A stretch of DNA of 64,000 nucleotides from Sulfitobacter sp. HNIBRBA3233 (GCF_040149665.1 NZ_JBEFLP010000001.1:1302001-1366000); one strand, 5' to 3'; shown: positions 35,536 to 45,301, counted from the first letter of the stretch. A program made the numbers and translations. Notes: a model not told the origin generated them from the sequence alone.

Positions 35536-36903
35536 CTAGCGGATCATGCGGAAGTAATCGGCGCGATAGGCATTCTCGAGCCCGCTGCCGTTGCAGAACC
35601 CCATGACCGAGTTGCTGGTGCCGTCGATGCGCCCCTTGGCGATCAGGCTCGCACCCAGCACACCGCTGGCGTCCGCCGCGAAAGTGATATCCCCCAACGC
35701 GAGGATCTGGCCGCCGAAAATGCTCAGACCGGCCGCCACGTTGAAACCGCCCATCGTCATCAGAACCGATCCGCCCCCGTCCAGACAGTTGTCCTGCCGG
35801 CCCAGCATGAAGCCAGACGGCGAATTGAACGAATTAGCGCCGGTGTGGGTGGTCGCGATCAGGGTGTCTTCCAGAATCGCGTCCTTGGCGAATTTCACCT
35901 CGCAATCGGTGATCAGCGCGATGTTCCAGTAGGTTCCCTTGTCCAGCGTCACCTTGCCACTGCCGCCGCAGCGCAGCGCATTGACGACACCGGTCTCGAA
36001 ATTCTCGGGCAGAAGGGTGCTGGCATAGGGCAGGTTGTGGACGTAGCTGTTATACTCGCCGCCCAGCAGGGTGCCGTCGCCGAAGCTGCCAGGCTTGCGG
36101 CGCGGGAAGGAGGCCGGATCGGCCGTCCACAGCCCGTCGATGATGTCGGGCAGTTTGGCAAGCAGGCGCATCCGGTAGGACCCGCTGCGCAGGGCCGCTT
36201 CCAGACCGTCGTTACGCTCATAGCCGGATTTGGGCATGTCCAGGTCGTCGGTATCAGGCATCGACACGACGGTCCCCGGCTCGAAGATGTTGTTCGAGTT
36301 CACGCTGACGTGGGAGTTCGAGTGGATGCAGAACCCGTCGCGGAATTCGTTGTTGGACTGGATGTCGACGACATCTTCGGCGACGAAACCTTCGGTGAAA
36401 CACGGGGGGAAATAGGTCGTGTAGACCGCAGAGGTCCGGATATCGAATCGCCCGTAACCGATCAGGCCCAGCAACAGGTTGCGCGCGCCGTTGCCACGGC
36501 TTTCTTCAAGGTTCGCAAGCACCTGTACGGCCGTCCGGCTGTTCTCGTCCTTGGTGAACTCGTAGGTCTCGTTGTTCCAGACGCCGAACTCGACATCGGT
36601 CTTGTTGGTGATCTTGTTGAAATACCCATTGGCAAGGATCGCGTCGATCGAACGCAGCGCGGCATCGCGGGCTTCTTCGACCGAACCGTCACTGCGCACG
36701 TAAAGGGCTGCGTGCGCCGCTGTGTCGGCGGCGGCCTGCAACTGCGCGCGCTCGGACACGGATTTGCTGAAGTCGATCGCGACCCCACCGAGGGTGAGAA
36801 AAATCAGGAGAAACGACAGGCTGAGGATACTCGCCGTGCCCTTCTCACCGTTGATGAAACCTCGGGGCGATCCGTCACGTGCTGGGATGTGCTGCTGTTT
36901 CAT
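35536..36903 (-). CDS. TadG-like surface/pilus-associated protein
   Basis: A 455-residue protein with a TadG-type N-terminus: basic leader, GEKGTASILSLSFLLIFLT hydrophobic helix, and SERAQLQAAADTAAHAALY. The large periplasmic part is rich in Asn, Gly and Ser (for example IHSNSHVSVNSNNIFEPG and GGFNVAAGLSIFGGQILALG), reminiscent of a beta-helix. TadG proteins accompany Flp pili. No vWA motif was seen. It is three bases after the TadE-like gene on the same strand. Confidence 0.8.
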   Translation of the reverse strand: MKQQHIPARDGSPRGFINGEKGTASILSLSFLLIFLTLGGVAIDFSKSVSERAQLQAAADTAAHAALYVRSDGSVEEARDAALRSIDAILANGYFNKITNKTDVEFGVWNNETYEFTKDENSRTAVQVLANLEESRGNGARNLLLGLIGYGRFDIRTSAVYTTYFPPCFTEGFVAEDVVDIQSNNEFRDGFCIHSNSHVSVNSNNIFEPGTVVSMPDTDDLDMPKSGYERNDGLEAALRSGSYRMRLLAKLPDIIDGLWTADPASFPRRKPGSFGDGTLLGGEYNSYVHNLPYASTLLPENFETGVVNALRCGGSGKVTLDKGTYWNIALITDCEVKFAKDAILEDTLIATTHTGANSFNSPSGFMLGRQDNCLDGGGSVLMTMGGFNVAAGLSIFGGQILALGDITFAADASGVLGASLIAKGRIDGTSNSVMGFCNGSGLENAYRADYFRMIR

Positions 36904-36906
36904 GGC

Positions 36907-37359
36907 TCAGAACTCGATGATCTGCTGGGCGACGAAGCCGATCGTGACATCGTCGAAGTAGCCCCGCATCAGGCTCATGGGCATCAGGTGGATGGCGGGA
37001 GCGGTCACTTCCGTCACGATGAAACCGTCGCGGATCGCGCTGTTCACGCTCAAGGCCGCTCTGGTGTAGGCGAACTGCGCCTTGATGTAATTCTCGACAT
37101 CCGTTGTCGCGTCCATCCGGCCCAGCGAATAGGCGCGGTTGCCGTCCTGTGCGACGCGCAGCATCTGTGATTTCGTGAAGAACATCATCGAAAGGTTCAG
37201 GATGATCGCGAACACGACCATGTATATGGGAAACCAGATGACGGCCTCGACCGTCTGACTTCCATCCTCATTTCCCCGAAACTCTCGAACTTTCGAGGTT
37301 ATCCGCTGCCAGCCGGATTTCGACCGGTCAGCAGACGCGCCAAATCCAAAGTTGAACAT
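36907..37359 (-). CDS. TadE-like pseudopilin
   Basis: A 150-residue protein with a cytoplasmic basic segment, then NEDGSQTVEAVIWFPIYMVV, the TadE pattern of a Gly before a Thr/Glu-containing hydrophobic helix (residues about 33-57). The rest is extracytoplasmic. TadE minor pseudopilins are thought to be processed by a prepilin peptidase before Flp-pilus assembly. It and the TadG-like gene form a two-gene unit. A long AT-rich leader lies upstream. Confidence 0.82.
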   Translation of the reverse strand: MFNFGFGASADRSKSGWQRITSKVREFRGNEDGSQTVEAVIWFPIYMVVFAIILNLSMMFFTKSQMLRVAQDGNRAYSLGRMDATTDVENYIKAQFAYTRAALSVNSAIRDGFIVTEVTAPAIHLMPMSLMRGYFDDVTIGFVAQQIIEF

Positions 37360-37563
37360 GGAGTATTTCCTTCATTTCCAACCTTTAAATGGCAGGATCA
37401 CCACGGCGGCAGCGGGCCCTAAGTAAGGTATTTTCCCGACAATTATGAATTTCGGTGGAAAATTTTATTGATACCTCAACGTCCATTCACAAAATTATTA
37501 TATTTCAATTATTTAACAACCTTCAGGCGCGATGTAGACGCTGCGTCACCCTGCGTGAAAGAC

Positions 37564-37593
37564 AAAAGCGCCGCGGTGAGAACACCGCGGCGC
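37564..37593 (-). terminator. gdhA terminator
   Basis: An 11-bp perfect GC-rich stem (GCGCCGCGGTG / CACCGCGGCGC, loop TTCT) is followed on the minus strand by TTTT, 28 bases past the glutamate dehydrogenase stop. Confidence 0.88.
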
Positions 37594-37621
37594 CGCAATC
37601 TAGACCCAGTTGCGCCGTCGG

Positions 37622-39055
37622 TCAGAGGCCTTTCGCGTGGTAGCTTGCCGCGACCTTGCCGATTGCCGTCAGATAGGCTGCGGTGCGCAGGTCGGTCACA
37701 TCCTCGCGCCCGTGCCAGACCTGTGCCATGGAATCGTATGCCAGCCGCATCGTGTCATCCAGACCCGAGCGGACAAGCTCCATCTCCCCCGCTCCTTTGA
37801 GGTATTTTTCCTTGAAATCGGGGCTCAGCGTCCAGTTGATCGAGGTGTCGCGGCTGATCCGTTCCAGTTCGTCCACGATCAGCTGGTGACGCGATTCCTC
37901 CTGGCGGCGCTGCATCCGCCCGAAGCGGATATGGCTGAGGTTCTTGACCCATTCGAAATAGGACACCGTGACGCCGCCGGCGTTGGCATACATGTCGGGA
38001 ATGATGACGGTCTTCTTGTCCCGCAGGATTTCATCCGCCCCCGCCGTCACGGGCCCGTTCGCGGCCTCGATGATCAGCTTGGCCTTGATGCGGTTTGCGT
38101 TGCTAAGGTTGATGACCCCCTCGAGCGCCGCAGGGATCAGGATATCGCATTCGCGCTCCAGCAGATTCTCGCCGTGTTCAAAGAACTGGCCCCCGGAAAA
38201 CCCCTCGGGAGTGCCGTGTTCGGTGATGTATTGCTTCAGCTCCTCGATATCGATGCCGTCGTCGTTCCAGATCGCGCCATTGTATTCGATCACACAGACA
38301 ACCGGCGCGCCGTCCTCTTCGCTGAGGAACTTGGCGGCGTGGTAGCCGACGTTGCCCAGCCCCTGCACGATCACGCGCTTGCCATCGAGCGTGCCTTTCA
38401 TGTTGGCTTTCTTGACGCCTTCATCGTCGCGGAAGAACGCCCGAAGCGCGTATTGCACCCCGCGACCGGTGGCTTCCGTGCGCCCCTGGATACCGCCCGC
38501 GTTGATCGGTTTGCCTGTCACACAGGCCGCGCCGTTGATATCGGTGGTGTGCATCCGCTTGTACTGGTCGGCGATCCACGCCATCTCGCGCTCTCCGGTG
38601 CCCATGTCCGGTGCGGGGACGTTCTGGGCGGGGTTGATCAGATCGCGCTTGATCAGCTCATAGGCGAAGCGGCGGGTGATCATCTCCATCTCGTGCTCTT
38701 CGTATTCACGCGGGTCGACGCACAGCCCGCCCTTCGATCCGCCAAAGGGCGCTTCGACCAATGCGCATTTGTACGTCATCAGCGCGGCCAGCGCTTCGAC
38801 CTCGTCCTGATTGACGCCCAGCGAGAACCGGATACCGCCCTTGACCGGCTCCATATGTTCGGAATGGACGGACCGGTAGCCGGTGAATGTCTTGATCTCC
38901 CCGCGCAGGCGGACACCGAAACGGACCGTGTAGGTTGCGTTGCAGACCCGGATCTTTTCTTCAAGCCCGGGCCTGAGATCCATCAGTCGCACCGCGCGAT
39001 TGAACATCAGGTCGACGCTCTCGCGAAAACTCGGTTCGTTGGAAGGTTGGGACAT
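37622..39055 (-). CDS. gdhA: Glu/Leu/Phe/Val-type glutamate dehydrogenase
   Basis: A 477-residue amino acid dehydrogenase, probably NAD(P)-glutamate dehydrogenase, interconverting glutamate and 2-oxoglutarate plus ammonia. The catalytic Lys motif is APFGGSKGGL, the proton relay Asp sits in NVPAPDMGTGEREM, and the Rossmann fold is VIVQGLGNVGYHAAKFL. The ending WTLSPDFKEKYLKGAGEMEL is usual in alphaproteobacteria. Stands alone; a strong terminator separates it from the tad-like genes. Confidence 0.93.
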   Translation of the reverse strand: MSQPSNEPSFRESVDLMFNRAVRLMDLRPGLEEKIRVCNATYTVRFGVRLRGEIKTFTGYRSVHSEHMEPVKGGIRFSLGVNQDEVEALAALMTYKCALVEAPFGGSKGGLCVDPREYEEHEMEMITRRFAYELIKRDLINPAQNVPAPDMGTGEREMAWIADQYKRMHTTDINGAACVTGKPINAGGIQGRTEATGRGVQYALRAFFRDDEGVKKANMKGTLDGKRVIVQGLGNVGYHAAKFLSEEDGAPVVCVIEYNGAIWNDDGIDIEELKQYITEHGTPEGFSGGQFFEHGENLLERECDILIPAALEGVINLSNANRIKAKLIIEAANGPVTAGADEILRDKKTVIIPDMYANAGGVTVSYFEWVKNLSHIRFGRMQRRQEESRHQLIVDELERISRDTSINWTLSPDFKEKYLKGAGEMELVRSGLDDTMRLAYDSMAQVWHGREDVTDLRTAAYLTAIGKVAASYHAKGL

Positions 39056-39255
39056 TACATGCGCCTTTTTGTAGAAATGAAGAAACGTGGGCCTTGTTGC
39101 GTGCCGGGGAAGGCCGCCACCCTGACCCTAATCTGACTGCCACAGATTGCCAGATTTTTAATCATTTTATGAACGCCCCCGCAAAGCTATGGTCGCGTCC
39201 GTTGCATTCGGCACAGCCTCTGACAGACTGCAGCAGGCGATGAAGGAGCACGGCG

Positions 39256-39723
39256 ATGGGAAAGAGCGTCAAACGGGTGCAGGAGGCCGCGAAGGTGCTT
39301 GGCCTCGGTATCGAGATCGTGACGCTAGACCGCAATACCCGCACCGCCGAGGAAGCCGCAGAGGCCTGCGACTGCGACGTCGGCCAGATCGCCAAATCGA
39401 TGATTTTCGAAGGGGCACGCAGCGGATCGCTTGTCCTTGTCCTCGTGAGCGGCGCGCACCGGCTGGACATGTCCCACGCCGCCGAGATCTTCGGAGAGGA
39501 ACTGGTCCGCGCCGATCCCAGCCGCGTGCGCCGCGACACGGGATTTGCCATCGGCGGCGTGGCCCCCATCGGGCATCTGTGCGAATTGCCCGTCTGGATG
39601 GACACTGCCCTGCTGGATTTCGGCACCGTATGGGCGGCAGGCGGCGCGCCCAACACGGTGTTCGAGGTCGCGCCACAGGATCTGCGCAATGCGACCGGCG
39701 CGCGGAGTTTCGTCGCCCATTAA
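39256..39723 (+). CDS. YbaK/EbsC-family aminoacyl-tRNA deacylase
   Basis: A 155-residue trans-editing protein of the YbaK superfamily, which hydrolyses mischarged tRNAs (Cys-, Pro- or Ala-type). The conserved pocket appears in CDVGQIAKSMIFEG (the invariant Lys of the family) and in GFAIGGVAPIGHL with the Gly-x-x-P loop. The exact tRNA substrate cannot be given. AAGGAG lies at 39243-39248 before the ATG. Sits alone between gdhA and the second TadE/G group. Confidence 0.88.
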   Translation: MGKSVKRVQEAAKVLGLGIEIVTLDRNTRTAEEAAEACDCDVGQIAKSMIFEGARSGSLVLVLVSGAHRLDMSHAAEIFGEELVRADPSRVRRDTGFAIGGVAPIGHLCELPVWMDTALLDFGTVWAAGGAPNTVFEVAPQDLRNATGARSFVAH

Positions 39724-39955
39724 CCTTGACGACTCACAGGTTCACACTGCCGCCCAGTTTGGGCCCGCAGCGGGCGCCCTTTGTTAACACGCTGGAAACA
39801 CTCGCGGTGAAACACAGTCCATTGTTCAGAATATTCCTTTAAAATTGGAAGCTTAGGCAATTTTCTGCCCCATTTTAGCCAAAGTCCTGCGGCATAACCA
39901 TCGGTCATAACAGCCATTTTGCGCGCTCTGGCAGGGCGTCTTGGCCTGAGAGGTA

Positions 39956-41386
39956 ATGCGAATGTCAAATTTGTTTTCAACGACCCGTATTCCGGTCGGA
40001 TTGACGCGCTCGAACAGCGCGCGGATGCGCCGCTATACCAAAGAAGAAGATGGTATGGTCACCATCTTCGCCTGTTTTACACTGCTGATGATGCTGCTGG
40101 TCTGCGGTATCGCCATTGACATGATGCGCAACGAGATGGAGCGCGTGCGCATCCAGAACACCGCCGACCGCGCGGTTCTCGCTGCTGCGGATCTCGATCA
40201 GACGCTGGATCCGCAGACCGTCGTGAACGACTATTTCGCAAAAGCCGGCATTCCCGACCGCTCCAACGGCGTGAAGGTGAGCGAAGGTCTGAATTTCCGG
40301 ACTGTCTCGGTCAACTCCGACTCCGTGACGCCGACCAACTTCATGCGCCTGTTGGGCATCAACGAATTGCCGCTGCGCAGCCGGTCCGAGGCCGAGGAGC
40401 GCGTCACCAACGTGGAAATCTCGCTTGTGCTCGATATCTCCGGGTCCATGGGCCAGGGCGACAAGATGCCCCAGCTGCGCGACGCCGCGCGGGAATTCGT
40501 CGATACGGTGATCCGCCCCGAAACGCAGGATCTGGTTTCGCTCTCGCTCATCCCCTACTCCGAGCACGTCAGCGCCGGACCGGCCCTGTTGAGCAAGTTC
40601 AACGTAAACTACAACAACCCCTATTCGCACTGCATGGAGTTCGATTCATCGGACTTCACCTCGACGCGGCTGCGGCGCGACAAGACCTACAAGCAGGTGC
40701 AGCATTTCCAGTGGGGTTACGATGGCTACAGCAACGACGTCTCGACACCCGTCTGCCCGAACGGAACCTACGAGGACATCACGCCACTCAGCCAGGACGC
40801 AAACAGCCTGAAGTTCCAGATCGGTCAATTGGTCCCACGCGGGTCGACATCAATCTTTGCGGGGATGAAATGGGCCTCCGGCCTGCTGGATCCCGATTTC
40901 AACGAGATCACGCAGCAACTGGTCACTGAAAACCGGGTCGACCCGATCTTCTCGTCGCGGCCTGCATCCTTCTCGGACTCCGAGACGCTGAAAACCGTGA
41001 TCCTGATGACGGACGGCAAGAACCACTATTCGTACCGGATCAGCGACTCCTATTACGCCAACTCTAGCCATGCGTCGCACTGGGCGCGGTACAACCTGCA
41101 TTGGTATCTCAACAACTACGTGCATCCCTACTATCACAACAGCTTCCGCTACATGAAATACACGCCCTCCATCGGGAACGACCTTCTCGACAGCGTGTGT
41201 GATGCAGTGAAGGCAAAGAACATCGTCATCTGGTCCATCGGTTTCGAAGTCGACGACTACGGTGCCAGCGTGATGAGAGACTGCGCATCCTCGCCCAGCC
41301 ACTTCTTCCGTGTCGAGGGCGTCGAAATCTCTGACGCATTCAAGGCGATTGCCCGCCAGATCAACCAGCTGAGGCTCACACAATGA
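39956..41386 (+). CDS. TadG-like protein with von Willebrand A domain
   Basis: A 476-residue protein (start could also be ATG 39962, which has a better-spaced AGAGG). N-terminal TadG-type helix (EEDGMVTIFACFTLLMMLLV, then NTADRAVLAAAD). From about residue 150 it has a vWA domain with an intact MIDAS: SLVLDISGSMGQGDK (DxSxS) and VILMTDGKNHY. Such domains bind ligands in a metal-dependent way, so adhesion is likely. It contains an unusual Tyr/His/Asn-rich stretch around NLHWYLNNYVHPYYHNSF. Coupled by ATGA to the next gene. Confidence 0.88.
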   Translation: MRMSNLFSTTRIPVGLTRSNSARMRRYTKEEDGMVTIFACFTLLMMLLVCGIAIDMMRNEMERVRIQNTADRAVLAAADLDQTLDPQTVVNDYFAKAGIPDRSNGVKVSEGLNFRTVSVNSDSVTPTNFMRLLGINELPLRSRSEAEERVTNVEISLVLDISGSMGQGDKMPQLRDAAREFVDTVIRPETQDLVSLSLIPYSEHVSAGPALLSKFNVNYNNPYSHCMEFDSSDFTSTRLRRDKTYKQVQHFQWGYDGYSNDVSTPVCPNGTYEDITPLSQDANSLKFQIGQLVPRGSTSIFAGMKWASGLLDPDFNEITQQLVTENRVDPIFSSRPASFSDSETLKTVILMTDGKNHYSYRISDSYYANSSHASHWARYNLHWYLNNYVHPYYHNSFRYMKYTPSIGNDLLDSVCDAVKAKNIVIWSIGFEVDDYGASVMRDCASSPSHFFRVEGVEISDAFKAIARQINQLRLTQ

Positions 41387-41922
41387 TGACCCGTCTGAAA
41401 AAGCGGCTCCGCATCTTCCGCAAGAACGAAGATGGCATGATCATCGCGCTCGAATTCGTGATCATGGCGCCGCTGATCTTCTCCTTCTTCTTCTTCGGTC
41501 TGGAGATGGGGATCTACAGCGTCCGGCAGATGCTTCTGGACCGCGGCCTCGAGGTGACCACCCGTCAGGTCCGTCTGAATACCGGCATGGTATTCGATCA
41601 CGACGACCTCAAGCGGGCGATCTGCCAGAACGCCGGGAACCTTCCGGACTGCAACACCGTGCTGCGTCTCGAGATGGTGTCGATGGACCCGCGCAACTTC
41701 ACCGGTCTGCCGGCAAGCCCCGACTGCCCCGACGTTTCGGAGCCCGCAACACCGGTACGCGGCTGGTCGCTGGGTCAGCCCCACGAACTGATGATCCTGC
41801 GGGCCTGCTACAAGTTCACACCGGTCTTCCCGATGACCGGTCTGGGCCAGGATTTCCGCAAGGACGGCGGGGGTAAGGTCGCCATGACGTCGATCAGCGC
41901 CTTTGTACAGGAGCCAAGATAA
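41383..41922 (+). CDS. TadE-like pseudopilin
   Basis: A 179-residue protein with a basic N-terminus (KKRLRIFRKNEDG) and then the TadE pattern GMIIALEFVIMAPLIFSFFF. The extracytoplasmic part has paired cysteines (AICQNAGNLPDCN, SPDCPDVS). It overlaps the vWA gene by four bases and the next gene by one, so the three are one transcription and translation unit. Confidence 0.85.
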   Translation: MMTRLKKRLRIFRKNEDGMIIALEFVIMAPLIFSFFFFGLEMGIYSVRQMLLDRGLEVTTRQVRLNTGMVFDHDDLKRAICQNAGNLPDCNTVLRLEMVSMDPRNFTGLPASPDCPDVSEPATPVRGWSLGQPHELMILRACYKFTPVFPMTGLGQDFRKDGGGKVAMTSISAFVQEPR

Positions 41923-42500
41923 TGTTCACACTTAACCTCAAATCTTTCCTGCGAGGGGACTTCCTGCGCAAGGAGGATGGCGCCATCGCGCTGGAAACCG
42001 TGATCATCATCCCGATCATGTTCTGGGCCTACATGTCCGCCCTTTCGATCTTCGATGCGTTCCGGCAGTATTCGATGCACCAGAAAGGCGCGTATACGAT
42101 CAGCGACATGATCTCTCGCGAGACGGTGCCAATCGATGCGAATTATCTTGCAGGTGCGCACCGGCTGTTCGACACGCTGACACGGTCGCCGCAGGACAGC
42201 ACCATCCGGGTTTCCGTGGTCTACTGGGACGCACGCAACGAACGTATCGATCTCGACTGGTCGCAATCGACCGGACGTTCCTCCCCGCTGACCGCCAGCA
42301 CCGTGCGCGGTTGGGGCGACCGCCTGCCGAACATGGTGGATGGCGAGCGGCTGATCATCGTGGAAACGTCGGCCTTCTACAGCCCGCCCTTCCGCACCGG
42401 CCTCGAAAACCGCGAGATCCAGAACTTCATCTTCACCCGTCCGCGTTATGCGCCGCAGGTCCTGTGGGATGATGGGTCGGATACCGCCCCGGGCGTCTGA
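41922..42500 (+). CDS. TadE/TadG-like pseudopilin
   Basis: A 192-residue protein whose N-terminus RKEDGAIALETVIIIPIMFW is again the TadE-type helix with Glu at the fifth position. The downstream ALSIFDAFRQYSMHQKGAYT and IVETSAFYSPPFRTG blocks are typical of the family. Final gene of the three-gene unit, closed by a strong terminator. Confidence 0.83.
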   Translation: MFTLNLKSFLRGDFLRKEDGAIALETVIIIPIMFWAYMSALSIFDAFRQYSMHQKGAYTISDMISRETVPIDANYLAGAHRLFDTLTRSPQDSTIRVSVVYWDARNERIDLDWSQSTGRSSPLTASTVRGWGDRLPNMVDGERLIIVETSAFYSPPFRTGLENREIQNFIFTRPRYAPQVLWDDGSDTAPGV

Positions 42501-42528
42501 CGGACCCCGGATACACGAAACGAAACAG

Positions 42529-42563
42529 AAAGGCCCCGGATGGTATCACCGTCCGGGGCCTTT
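42529..42563. terminator. Terminator of the vWA-tad unit
   Basis: AAAGGCCCCGGA pairs perfectly with TCCGGGGCCTTT (12 bp, 11-base loop with a further GGT/ACC) and runs into TTTTT on the plus strand. On the minus strand it is flanked by T as well, so it may serve the convergent 42576-43100 gene. Confidence 0.9.
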
Positions 42564-42575
42564 TTCGGTTCGCAG

Positions 42576-43100
42576 TCAGTCCTGCGGGGGCTCTGCCGCC
42601 ATCTCGCGCCGGGCCAGCATGACGGCGATGATTTCTGACATCACCTTGGTCTGGCTGCCCGGTGTCATGCCCCCGATGCCGATGCGGCGGCCCAGCCGCC
42701 ACCACAGGCCCGGACGCCATGTGCGCTGCGCGCCCGCACGGGTCCGCAGCAGAAATCCGTTCGACGGTTTGAACGCAAAAAACCCACGGTCCATCCCGTC
42801 GATCTCCTCGACCCGCGCGATCAGCGTGCCGTCGCTGTCGCGCAGTTCCGTCTCGGTCAGTTCGATACGGCTGGCAGTGGCGCGGCGCATCATGTCGGCC
42901 ATCCAGATCGCCGCCGCGCCAAGGACCAGCAGGAACACCCGCCAGACCGGTTCGGGCGAAGAGCTGAGCGCGAGGTAGATGACCATCACGCCCAGAAGCC
43001 CCAGCGACGTGATGCCCAGCACACGGCGACCGGGCGAGGCCTGCACAACGGCCAGCACCTCCGTGCGCGGGTCCGCTGCGGTATGATCCGGATCTGTCAT
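42576..43100 (-). CDS. Two-helix membrane protein of unknown function
   Basis: A 174-residue protein with two adjacent membrane helices (VLGITSLGLLGVMVIYLAL, then VFLLVLGAAAIWMADM, residues about 27-70) and a cytoplasmic domain with a PH-like feel (RIELTETELRDSDGTLIARV, then FFAFKPSNGFLLRTR). The ending is KVMSEIIAVMLARREM. GGAGATTGCC precedes the ATG. Family known to me only as hypothetical in roseobacters. Confidence 0.78.
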   Translation of the reverse strand: MTDPDHTAADPRTEVLAVVQASPGRRVLGITSLGLLGVMVIYLALSSSPEPVWRVFLLVLGAAAIWMADMMRRATASRIELTETELRDSDGTLIARVEEIDGMDRGFFAFKPSNGFLLRTRAGAQRTWRPGLWWRLGRRIGIGGMTPGSQTKVMSEIIAVMLARREMAAEPPQD

Positions 43101-43170
43101 GGCAATCTCCCTTTGCGCAGACCCCTAGCGGCACAAAGGTCCTGCGGCAAGGCTCCGCAGACCCGCGCGT

Positions 43171-44121
43171 TCAGCCGATCCGCGCCGGGCGGACTTCGTA
43201 GCCACGCTCTTCCGGCTCGTCATCCACCAGTTCCTGCGGAAAGCCGTCCGCTAGAATGCGCAGACCGGTCGCCTCTTCGAGGCGTTCGATCATGCGGTCC
43301 GACTGCGCGCGGATCCCGAAACGGCGCTGGCCGTCGGTCATCATCTCGATCATCAGCGGCGAAATTTCGAGCGGCACACCGGCGTCGTCGGCGAGCTTCT
43401 GGAACAGGCCGATGTCCTTCTGGATCAGGTCCATGGTGAAATTGACGTCGCGCGATCCGGACAGGATCAGCTGGCTTTCCGTCTCGTGGACGAAACTGGT
43501 ACCCGATGACATGGCTATCGCCTCGTAGGTCATGGCCAGATCCATGCCCTGCGCCTTCATCACCGTCAGCGCCTCGCAGAGGGTCAGCAGATTGGCAGTG
43601 GCAAGATAATTGGTCATCACCTTCAACGTGCTGGCCACCCCGATCCCGCCCACGTGAAGGATACGGCGGCCCATATGCGTCAGCACGGGCAGGACACGCT
43701 CGAAGGTGGCGCGATCGCAGCCCGCATAGATGCTGATGTTTCCGGTATCCGCACGGTGGCATCCGCCAGACACGGGGCAATCGACGGCCTTCCCGCCTGC
43801 TTCGGCAACCTCCTGGGCAAGGCGCTTGATCTCTTCGGGATCGGTCGTGGACATTTCGACCCAGATCTTGCCCTCCCCGACATGGGGCAGCATCTGCGCG
43901 ACGACCGCCGCCGACGCGACGGGGCTGGGCAGACAGGTGATCACGATATCGCAGTCCTGCATCATTTGCGCGGGGCTTTGGCCGCTTTTGGCCCCTGCCG
44001 CGATCTTGGCCGCCACCAGCCCCGCGTCCAGATCGTGCACGCGCAGCGCGATCCCGTTGCGCAGCAGGCTTCCCGCCAGCTTTCCGCCGACATTGCCGAG
44101 GCCGATAAATCCGATTTCCAT
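43171..44121 (-). CDS. 3-hydroxyisobutyrate dehydrogenase-family oxidoreductase
   Basis: A 316-residue beta-hydroxyacid dehydrogenase. The NAD(P) motif is IGFIGLGNVGGKLAGSLL, the substrate motif DCPVSGGCHRADTGNISIYA (family D-x-P-V-S-G-G), and the catalytic Lys is in LKVMTNYLATANLL. It is ~20 residues longer than classic HIBADH because of a C-terminal tail (ELVDDEPEERGYEV). Substrate unknown. Start ATG 44121; it is divergent from pirin with 256 bases between, which hold both promoters and nothing else I can name. Confidence 0.88.
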   Translation of the reverse strand: MEIGFIGLGNVGGKLAGSLLRNGIALRVHDLDAGLVAAKIAAGAKSGQSPAQMMQDCDIVITCLPSPVASAAVVAQMLPHVGEGKIWVEMSTTDPEEIKRLAQEVAEAGGKAVDCPVSGGCHRADTGNISIYAGCDRATFERVLPVLTHMGRRILHVGGIGVASTLKVMTNYLATANLLTLCEALTVMKAQGMDLAMTYEAIAMSSGTSFVHETESQLILSGSRDVNFTMDLIQKDIGLFQKLADDAGVPLEISPLMIEMMTDGQRRFGIRAQSDRMIERLEEATGLRILADGFPQELVDDEPEERGYEVRPARIG

Positions 44122-44377
44122 TCCTGTCTCCCGATTGCCTGCCCTCAGGCTTGACCGGCCAGAACGACAGGTCGCGCCTGAATGCGACCTCTGACGAAAT
44201 CGGCGGCTCTGCCCAACCGGATGCCACGGATACCCGCGCCCCGCCTGTTGGTGACACACGGACCGACGGATGCGCGACGCTAGTGCGTATTGATGCACAA
44301 TGCCGGTGCGCCAGCGGGACTTGCACCGGGGGCCCCTCTTGCCTACCTCCTCTGTACACCAGTCAGGAGATGCCAAA

Positions 44378-45289
44378 ATGTCCCTCAGACCCACGATCGA
44401 AACCCGCCGCGCAATCCCTACACTGGAAGGCGCAGGCGTGAAATTGCACCGCGCTTTCGGCTTTCAGGATCCCAGCGAGCTGGACCCCTTCCTGTTGTTC
44501 GACGATTTCCGCAACGAGCGCCCGCAGGATTTCGAAAAAGGCTTCCCCTGGCACCCGCACCGCGGCATCGAGACGATCACATATGTCCTCGAAGGCACGG
44601 TCGAGCATTCGGACAGTCTGGGCAACACCGGCACGCTGGGCGCGGGTGACGTGCAGTGGATGACCGCCGGATCGGGCATCCTGCACCAGGAAATGCCGCA
44701 GGGAAACACGCGCGGGGCCATGCACGGCTTCCAGCTGTGGGGCAACCTGCCGTCGAGCCAGAAGATGACCGCGCCACGCTATCAGGACGTGACATCGGAC
44801 GCGATTCCAGAAGTAATCGACGACGACGGCGTGAAGGTGCGTGTCATTACCGGTGAATTCTGGGGCAAGCGCGGCCCCGTCGATGGAATCGCCGCCGATC
44901 CGCAGTATCTGGATGTCACCGTGCCGGCAGGCGTGAAGAAAACCTTCCGCATCGACACCTATCGCCGCGCCTTTGCCTATATCTTCCAGGGTGCGGGCGC
45001 GTTCGTTGACGCCAGCCGCCCTTCCGGCATCCTGCTGGAAAAGGAAGTCGCGGGCGAAGAGCTGAACATCCGCGACATGTCGGGCGACCGCACGCTTGTC
45101 CGCTTTGGCACCGGGGACGAGATCACCGTGCAGGCGGGCCCCGAGGGGATGCGGTTCCTGCTGATTTCCGGCGCGCCCATCGAAGAGCCCGTGGCGTGGC
45201 ACGGCCCCATCGTGATGAATACCCGCGCCGAGCTGATGCAGGCGATGCAGGAGCTAAACAACGGGACATTCATCAAACCAGCACACTGA
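44378..45289 (+). CDS. Pirin family protein
   Basis: A 303-residue bicupin pirin. The N-terminal metal site is visible in FPWHPHRGIETITYVLEG and AGSGILHQEMP; the C-terminal cupin is less conserved (FAYIFQGAGAFV). Bacterial pirins act as quercetinase-like or redox-sensing proteins; the role here is not determinable. AGGAG lies upstream of ATG 44378. Convergent with the TetR gene, 12 bases apart. Confidence 0.93.
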   Translation: MSLRPTIETRRAIPTLEGAGVKLHRAFGFQDPSELDPFLLFDDFRNERPQDFEKGFPWHPHRGIETITYVLEGTVEHSDSLGNTGTLGAGDVQWMTAGSGILHQEMPQGNTRGAMHGFQLWGNLPSSQKMTAPRYQDVTSDAIPEVIDDDGVKVRVITGEFWGKRGPVDGIAADPQYLDVTVPAGVKKTFRIDTYRRAFAYIFQGAGAFVDASRPSGILLEKEVAGEELNIRDMSGDRTLVRFGTGDEITVQAGPEGMRFLLISGAPIEEPVAWHGPIVMNTRAELMQAMQELNNGTFIKPAH

Positions 45290-45301
45290 TGTGCAGTAGC
45301 G

